Below, one piece after another: positions 57,096-64,000 of a DNA stretch of 64,000 nucleotides (its first letter is position 1; every line of letters begins with the position of its first letter). This stretch comes from Lotus japonicus (taxonomy: Eukaryota > Streptophyta > Magnoliopsida > Fabales > Fabaceae). A model generated the notes under the pieces. It did not search any database. It was given only the letters and a program-made list of their open reading frames with translations, and was not told where the DNA came from. The stretch spans positions 56,504,289 through 56,568,288 of the forward strand of contig NC_080043.1 of assembly GCF_012489685.1 (NCBI RefSeq), given 5' to 3'. The position numbers were made by a program, and so were the translations under genes.

Positions 57096-58613
57096 TACTC
57101 AACACTTGGATCCGACGACACTCCTCGTTTTCCCAAAATTAAGATTTCACTTCCCATGCCTTCCTTCGAGGTTGTTATCATTACTTAAAGATTTAGAGGT
57201 TATTTAAGGTCTTATGAGTTTTCTTTATCAAATAGATTTCATTTTGTCTTATCGCAAGTCTTATACATTTGCAGGATCTCCCAATCCCAAGTCGCTTCCA
57301 GAGGATGTCTCGATCCACTAACAAAATTAAGGCCCGAACCTAGTTCGTCCTATCAAACTTTCTCAAAACTCTCAAAATAAAATCGGCATGACCTGCCCGC
57401 TATTCTCACCATTCAGAATCTCAGATTCCAGTACAGAGCATATTTAAATCATCACAATCAACAACATGTCATATATCAATAAATCGCATCATAAACACTT
57501 AGCACTTAGCATATAAAGCATGCACCACACATCCTAGATTACCCACATAGCACATAGCATGTAAGACAATCTCAAAAACATTCAGTAGATGAATCATCTA
57601 CATTGTCAGCCGAAGCCTCAGAAAACATTTTCCAATCACACACAATTCCAGTGCATAAACAGTAAACAATGTCGAAACATCGACCCTAAGCATTAACTAG
57701 AGATTCAGTGAGAAGCCCTCACCTGAAAGTTCTCCAGAATGATCAACTAGTGCTTCCTCGCACTCAAAGTGTTGGTCCTCCGAGAAATCCTCAAAAGCAC
57801 CTTTACAACAAAATCACAGAATACTATAAGAATCTATCGAAAACTAAGCTATCGATACTTACTAAGGTTACTCGAAGTAATCTATACTCTAAGGTACGAT
57901 AATCTAGCGCGAAAGACAAGTTTTCGGAAAAAGGAAATTTCTTCCTCCCCCTTAATAGGGCTCGGCCACTTTGGCTAATTATGGGGCTCGATTTTTCTTC
58001 GATCAAACTTGGTTCCTATGCTTTCATAAGCCGTAACTAAGGGTATTCTGAACTCGGAAAAATTATCGGATCGAAAACTGTCGCAGGGGTATTTTGGTCA
58101 TGATTTTTAACTTAGGATTTTCAAAACTGAAATCCCAAAAATAAAATTTTGCAGGGACGTCACCAACGACGTTTATGACAACTAATCCTACTAGCACTAA
58201 GCTAAGGCGATAGTTTTCAGCCTAGAGGTTGGAACTTTACTCAAAAACTACATAAAATGGGTATTTTAGGTTCAAATTGATTCCGGCGGAATTCCGGCGA
58301 CATAACGGAAAATCTAATCCGGCAGAAGTGATCTTGGGCACATGTAGAAGAGGTTTAGAATCAGAAATGAAAGGTTCAGGATAGTTTTGCAAAAACCCAT
58401 AAACTACCCACTCAGAAAACTCTACAGAAAAGCTATGGAAAAAGCGATCGGAGGTAAGGATTAGCGACTATACCTCGAAACCTTGAAGCAGCAACTGATT
58501 GATCGACGATCAAGCAAGGTTTGAACAAAAGCTCTTCTTCCTTCTTCCTTGTTCTTGGCCGCGGGTTTGAAGAGAGAAAATGGAGGAGAATTTGAATTTT
58601 TCTTCCTTTCTTT

Positions 58614-58623
58614 GCTATATATA
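58614..58623 (-). promoter_or_regulatory. TATA box of the Tekay LTR
   Basis: CTATATATAG is conserved at the equivalent place in solo LTR 1 (about 11668) and solo LTR 2 (about 35222). Transcription would run leftward from here. Confidence 0.6.
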
Positions 58624-59378
58624 GAAGGTGGAAATTCGCGGGAAAATGAAAGTTTCGCGAATCTGATTTTTACGGCGTCATTCTCCATGAATTCTAAGAT
58701 AGGTTTTGGCAAAGGAATTCCTAAGCTAAGAAGATGTCTCCTTGTATTTTTGGCAACTAATGCAAAGTCGGTGCAAAGTCGGTGTAAAACTATTTTACCC
58801 GATAAGTTGCTTTTTGCATCGAATGTCGGAATAGAAAACTTCATTCGGAAGAAAGATTGAAATCATCAAGAGAAATAGGTGTACGCGTGTAGAATATTCA
58901 TTTGAAGCTCTGAATAGATAAAGTCCCCATAGTCGGGTGATTCTAGGGTTTTGAAATACCAGGGATTCGGTTTCGGCAAACTTCCGATGATTGGAATCGG
59001 ACGTTCGTAGATCCTAGAGTTTCGCCTCGAAACGATTGTTATATATGGAAGAAGAGAAATTCTAACATTTCTCTGAAGATTTTTGGAATTAACTGCCATC
59101 GTGCCTAAAAGTGAAAATTAGCTATATACTAGGGTTTCTGACCTAGGTTTAAGCGTGTAACGATCGTGCTATAACTTTTATCGATCATAATGAAATCCTT
59201 GAACTTTTCCTGAACTTTCTCCTTCATAAATATATTTCATTTAATAAACTTTCGTTCAGGTTTCCCTTCACATTACATCAGCCCTAATCGTGAATAAGAA
59301 GTTTATTCACTTAGCATGAACTTAAAAACTCGGGCCTTACATTACTACCCTCCAAAAAGAAAGTTTCGACCTCGAAAC

Positions 59379-60377
59379 TTAAGGGTTAGTAAAAAGTTCT
59401 GGATACTGTTCTTGAATCTTCTCCTTCAGCTCCCATGTCGCATCACCAGTGTCTTTATTCCAAATGACCTTCACTAACTCGATCTCTTTCCCTCTCAACT
59501 GTTTTATCCTGGTGTCACCAATGCTAATTGGCGGTGTCTCGAAAGACAGATCATCCTTCAACTCAATATCATCCAGTTCGATAACATGTGTCGGATCCGC
59601 AATATATTTCCTCAGTTGTGACACGTGGAATACATCATGAATATTTGATAGAAATGGAGGTAGTGCAATCTGATATGCGACTGGTCCAATTCGACGAGTG
59701 ATCTGATACGGTCCAATGAACTTGGGCGTAAGCTTCTTTGACTTGATTGCTCGACCAACACCCGTCGTCTGAGTAACTCTCAGAAATACATGATCTCCTT
59801 CTTCGAACTCCAGAGTTCTGCGCCTCTGATCTGCATAACTCTTCTGTCTACTCTGAGAAGTCCTCATCTTCTCTCTGATCTGCTTGATCTTCTCAGTGGT
59901 CTGTTGCAGAAGTTCCGGTCCTACCAACAGATTTTCTCCGTTTTGGTACCAACACAAAGGTGTTCTACACTTGCGGCCATACAAAGCCTCATACGGTGCC
60001 ATACCAATGCTCGTATGAAAACTGTTGTTGTATGTGAACTCAATCAATGGCAATAAGGTATCCCAACTGCCCTTGTTGTCTAGAACGCAAGCGCGTAGCA
60101 AATCTTCCAACGACTGAATAGTTCTCTCAGTCTGTCCATCAGTCTGCGGATGATAAGCAGAACTTAGTCTCAGCCTCGTTCCCAAAGCTTCTTGAAGAGC
60201 TCCCCAAAAATGTGATGTAAACTTCGGGTCTCGATCGAATACAATACTTGTCGGTACTCCGTGAAGTCGTACGATCTCCGCTATATATAACTCTGATAGT
60301 TTCTCCACGTTGTACGTAGTCCTCACCGGTACGAAATGAGCCGACTTAGTCAGTCGATCCATAGAACACCATAACAA
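59379..60377 (-). pseudogene. Tekay integrase C-terminal part with chromodomain-like tail
   Basis: Minus-strand frame of 332 codons ending at 59379. The core has MDRLTKSAHFVPV, VFDRDPKFTSHFW (second catalytic Asp) and YHPQTDGQTERTIQSLEDLL (Glu), then NNSFHTSIGMAPYEALYGRK. After PYQITRRIGPVAYQIALP comes the DVFHVSQLRKY motif. The tail IELVKVIWNKDTGDATWEL is chromodomain-like, thought to guide Tekay insertion to chromatin. The zinc-binding N-terminus and the first catalytic Asp are missing: immediately before DRLTKSAHF the sequence is unrelated (about 60365-60380), which marks the deletion breakpoint. Cannot integrate on its own. Confidence 0.92.
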
Positions 60378-61089
60378 GGCCCGAACTCCTGAAACTCATA
60401 CAACATTCTATTAGGATTCATTCTTAGCTTCTACCTTTCTTACCAACTCGTACCTGTCTAAAACAAACTTCAAGACTTAGAAAAATTCTCTAAACCCTAT
60501 ATAACTTCTATAGTTAAATACAAACAATAGTCGGAAGAATGTGTCTTATACTCATCCCTATTACTATCATAAGCATAGCAATCTCTGTCTAAAATACCAC
60601 ATGGCACTGCAAGAAAATAACAATGACGATTAAAGTCTTGGTGGAAGCAGTAACCCCCAAGTGAAAAACAAGCAGTCGGTGCAAGACTACTTTCTAGGCT
60701 TAGCGTTACATTCTAAACCTCGTGTACTTCTATAGTTTAAACACGAGCAACGGGCAAATAAAGCCTTAATAGGTGCAATAACTGTAAGGTCAAAGCTCAA
60801 ACAGTATAACTAAGTTAGGTGTGTTGCACGCGCTACGAGAGTAATGGAGCGTATTATACTAGAATGGGGAAGAATGGTTAGAAGGTTAACATCGTTCTTT
60901 TTAGTTAAACAAACAGTTAGTACTAATCATAAGATAGCTTTTCCATAACTATACAATATGATTAAGCAATAACTTCAATCAATTCTAAGCGAAAAATCGC
61001 TTGGCAGACAATCAATTTTTACTCTTTGTAGAGTCACACAACCTAGCACAGAAGACCTATTCCCCAAAGACTCCCGAAAGACTCGACAA
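60378..61089 (-). other. Tekay leader region, gag and most of pol deleted
   Basis: About 710 bp between the primer-binding site and the remaining integrase. No frame resembling gag, protease, reverse transcriptase or RNase H is present on either strand. Confidence 0.7.
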
Positions 61090-61101
61090 GCTCTGATACC
61101 A
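61090..61101 (-). promoter_or_regulatory. Primer-binding site (tRNA-iMet type)
   Basis: Minus-strand TGGTATCAGAGC starts three bases inside the 5' LTR end, complementary to the 3' end of initiator methionine tRNA. It fixes the element's minus orientation. Confidence 0.92.
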
Positions 61102-61104
61102 CAA

Positions 61105-64000
61105 TGTAACACCCCGATTTCGGTGGCGTCACTTTAGTAACCAAAATAAACTTAATGCGGAAAAACGTGAATATTTTTTTTTCGATAATAACTAAGACAA
61201 GACTGAATTAAATAAAACCCAACAATAACAATAATCAGAACTAATATACAATATATAGACAGCCCCCGCTGTAGTAGTAACCTCGTCACGAGTAAACCTC
61301 CAGTGACGGTAATAGAAGAGTAGCGCCCGTAGGCAATATATACAAACCAAATGAAAAGGGTGAAGTGCCCGCAACACCATCCCTCAAAACTGAGAATCAG
61401 CTGACCCAATGGTCTGAAAATAAGACCTCCTAAGTCCAACCAACTCTCTGTGATTCCCGTAAGGAAACCACACAAAAAGCTATAGGCGGATCTACCCTGT
61501 CCCCTAAGTAACAAATGAAGCAAGACTGTCAGAGCTAAAACTCTACTCCTACACTAATCCTAACTCGAGGAGCTCATACCAACACTCAAAACTATGTGCT
61601 AGCATGATCGTCGTCTGAATCAGAATCCAGAACAACCAAGTCTACTAACCCTATCCGTCCTCCCCTCGCAACCGCAGTGCGCTCCGATGCTGGACTCACG
61701 GGCTTAGGGCCCGAACCCTGATCATCAATGATCGCAACGGAGGGTGCACTAGACCCTGCCGAAGGCACTCCCACTGGAATCTCCTCTGAGGGATCCTCCT
61801 CCTCTGAAGATGACGGTGGCGGCGGTGCTCCTCCGAATCCTGGTCCGCAGTGAACGCCCGGTGGCAAGTTGAAGCTGATAGAGCATCGCCTCAACACTCC
61901 TGACCTCAAGAGTCCTCCACTGTCCACGTGATCCTCCATGATACGCCCCGAATACGTCGCTCGGTGGCTCGCGGGGTCAACCACCCACGACCCGGGGTCG
62001 TCCTGATCGATCATCTCATACCTAATCCCCCCCGAAGGGTGGACCATGGTGTACCAGTCCGCAATATTCATCTGACAAAAGGCGTTGTCCGCCAAAACAC
62101 ACACAGAAGACGCGAGGGTCAACTCTAAAGAACTATGTAGATAATAAACCCAATAGGTACAAATAATAGATAGCCACTTAGGCTTATAACTAGAGATATC
62201 ATTCCTAGGGTTGCATGTTCCACAGAATCATAATGACAATAATAACATTTAGCATGTTCCAAGTAAGTTTATCAAATAGCAACCACACTCATCAACTAAG
62301 TCAGTATGCATGTTGCGTGATATGTATGCAGGTTAACCCAGTCAACCAATATGCAATCCGGAAACGGATGGACATCATCGGATCAGCCCTTCACCAGCCA
62401 CGGTGGTGCCATTTCGGCCCGTGATGTCTCTTACTCCCACTGGGTAGTCAGATCAGCAGTAAACCCGTAGGTCTGCCATTTCGGTCTGCTACAAGAGACG
62501 TCTACAAACGCTCTTTCACGGCATTCCGGGTCTTATGACCATTTTGGAAACCGACGAGGTCCAGAGTACGTCCTGTGTTAATACCTCATTAATGTTGCAT
62601 GTATGCAAAATGATTAGTCAAACAACGTCTCCGACCTCACTCGACACGTCGCCACGTGTTCTAGGGAAGTTAAAGTCTCTAAAAGCTTACCCTAAGGTAA
62701 AGTCGATTCTGCGACCAAAAGACACACTTCATAACGACACATAGCTGCTCCAACAGCACCACAACACACGCTGCTCCAACAGCACAATAACACACGCTGC
62801 TCCAACAGCACAACAATAAACGCTGCTCCAACAGCACAACATCAAACGCTGCTCCAACAGCACCACATCAAACGCTGCTCCAATAGCACAATGACAACAT
62901 ACTCAACACTTGGATCCGACGACACTCCTCGTTTTCCCAAAATTAAGATTTCACTTCCCATGCCTTCCTTCGAGGTTGTTATCATTACTTAAAGATTTAG
63001 AGGTTATTTAAGGTCTTATGAGTTTTCTTTATAAAATAGATTCCATTTTGTCTTATCGCAAGTCTTATACATTTGCAGGATCTCCCAATCCCAAGTCGCT
63101 TCCAGAGGATGTCTCGATCCACTAACAAAATTAAGGCCCGAACCTCGTTCGTCCTATCAAACTTTCTCAAAACTCTCAAAATAAAATCGGCATGACCTGC
63201 CCGCTATTCTCACCATTCAGAATCTCAGATTCCAGTACAGAGCATATTTAAATCATCACAATCAACAACATGTCATATATCAATAAATCGCATCATAAAC
63301 ACTTAGCACTTAGCATATAAAGCATGCACCACACATCCTAGATTACCCACATAGCACATAGCATGTAAGACAATCTCAAAAACATTCAGTAGATGAATCA
63401 TCTACATTGTCAGCCGAAGCCTCAGAAAACATTTTCCAATCACACACAATTCCAGTGCATAAACAGTAAACAATGTCGAAACATCGACCCTAAGCATTAA
63501 CTAGAGATTCAGTGAGAAGCCCTCACCTGAAAGTTCTCCAGAATGATCAACTAGTGCTTCCTCGCACTCAAAGTGTTGGTCCTCCGAGAAATCCTCAAAA
63601 GCACCTTTACAACAAAATCACAGAATACTATAAGAATCTATCGAAAACTAAGCTATCGATACTTACTAAGGTTACTCGAAGTAATCTATACTCTAAGGTA
63701 CGATAATCTAGCGCGAAAGACAAGTTTTCGGAAAAAGGAAATTTCTTCCTCCCCCTTAATAGGGCTCGGCCACTTTGGCTAATTATGGGGCTCGATTTTT
63801 CTTCGATCAAACTTGGTTCCTATGCTTTCATAAGCCGTAACTAAGGGTATTCTGAACTCGGAAAAATTATCGGATCGAAAACTGTCGCAGGGGTATTTTG
63901 GTCATGATTTTTAACTTAGGATTTTCAAAACTGAAATCCCAAAAATAAAATTTTGCAGGGACGTCACCAACGACGTTTATGACAACTAATCCTACTAGCA
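61105..64000 (-). repeat. Tekay 5' LTR, cut by window end
   Basis: Co-linear with 55302-58196 at a constant offset of 5803-5804. Contains the same ORF (61592-62122) and minisatellite (62744-62899). Its TATA box lies beyond the window. Confidence 0.95.
61592..62122 (-). CDS. LTR-resident ORF, unknown 176-aa protein (5' LTR copy)
   Basis: Identical protein to the copy at 55788-56318. The two base differences between the copies (61634 and 61856) fall in third codon positions and are silent. Being in the 5' LTR, this is the copy that would be transcribed ahead of the primer-binding site. Confidence 0.45.
   Translation of the reverse strand: MTLASSVCVLADNAFCQMNIADWYTMVHPSGGIRYEMIDQDDPGSWVVDPASHRATYSGRIMEDHVDSGGLLRSGVLRRCSISFNLPPGVHCGPGFGGAPPPPSSSEEEDPSEEIPVGVPSAGSSAPSVAIIDDQGSGPKPVSPASERTAVARGGRIGLVDLVVLDSDSDDDHAST

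Larger units (their letters stand above)
55302..59341 (-). repeat. Tekay 3' LTR (4040 bp)
   Basis: Minus-strand start TGTAAGGCCCGAG (59341), end GGGGTGTTACA (55302). Contains the TATA box CTATATATAG (about 58614-58623), a 26-bp minisatellite (56940-57095) and a 176-codon minus-strand ORF (55788-56318). The distance from TATA to the 3' end, about 3.3 kb, implies very long R/U5 sequence. Confidence 0.95.
55302..64000 (-). mobile_element. Tekay (Del) Ty3/gypsy element, young, internally deleted
   Basis: 3' LTR at 55302-59341 (4040 bp) and 5' LTR from 61105 to the window end (about 1.1 kb missing). The interior is only 1763 bp: a primer-binding site, a leader without gag, and the C-terminal part of integrase with a chromodomain-like tail. 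Aligned by eye, the LTRs differ over 2.9 kb by about five substitutions (for example 55830/61634 and 56052/61856) and one 1-bp indel near 55378. It must depend on proteins from other copies. It is inserted in Harbinger copy 2. Confidence 0.95.

Noticed and set aside
58461..58844. A 127-codon minus-strand frame in the Tekay 3' LTR
   Set aside because: It lies across and upstream of the LTR TATA box. The related frames in the solo LTRs (11501-11764, 35057-35320) are shorter with different ends, so it is not conserved as protein.
55301..61110. The two near-identical 2.9-kb blocks considered as a segmental duplication or assembly error
   Set aside because: They start with TG/CA LTR termini and enclose a primer-binding site and integrase in correct order, so they are the LTR pair of one element.

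Overview
This window is nuclear DNA from a flowering plant: spliced GT-AG genes, AT-rich intergenic DNA and plant-specific transposon lineages. The retrotransposon repertoire (Sirevirus-type copia LTRs with TCTGAAG-rich repeats, Tat-lineage gypsy with antisense ORFs, Tekay gypsy with about 4-kb LTRs) suggests a eudicot, plausibly a legume. The species cannot be read from the sequence. Only two conventional host genes are well supported: a CHX-type cation/H+ exchanger (16993-20508, +, 3 exons) and a UBC7/13/14-type ubiquitin-conjugating enzyme (46287-49517, -, 6 exons). A small Ser/Pro/Tyr-rich ORF (43929-44375) is a possible third gene. Almost everything else is mobile DNA, much of it nested.

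Layout. 1-1756: decayed copia reverse transcriptase joined to a truncated LTR. 1757-4084: retroelement relics with a 36-bp tandem repeat. 4090-5302: solo copia LTR (TSD CATAC). 5437-15558: CACTA transposon (TSD GGA) whose minus-strand transposase gene is split by a solo Tekay LTR at 8463-12382 (TSD GAATC). 16993-20508: CHX gene, with a SINE and two MITEs in its introns. 21943-40489: Tat-lineage Ty3/gypsy element with decayed gag-pol on + and two antisense genes, one a multi-exon plant-mobile-domain (PMD) gene. A second solo Tekay LTR (32013-35937, TSD ATTCC) sits inside that antisense gene. 41936-43792: 1.86-kb non-coding LTR element (TSD ATCTT). 44495-45138: hAT-like element. 46287-49517: UBC gene. 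About 49725-53686: PIF/Harbinger element with both ORFs. 53932-54121: SINE with a 12-bp TSD. 54223-55301: start of a second Harbinger element, cut by a Tekay element (55302 to beyond 64000) whose two LTRs are nearly identical over the visible 2.9 kb but whose internal region is almost entirely deleted.

Relative ages follow from nesting and LTR divergence. The CACTA and Tat elements are older hosts for Tekay insertions. The non-coding LTR element and the Tat element have LTR pairs about 96-97 percent alike by eye. The Tekay element at 55302 is very young, with about five substitutions and one 1-bp indel seen. Boundaries given to the base rest on matching target-site duplications or LTR alignment read by eye. 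Domain names rest on family recognition, not on searches.
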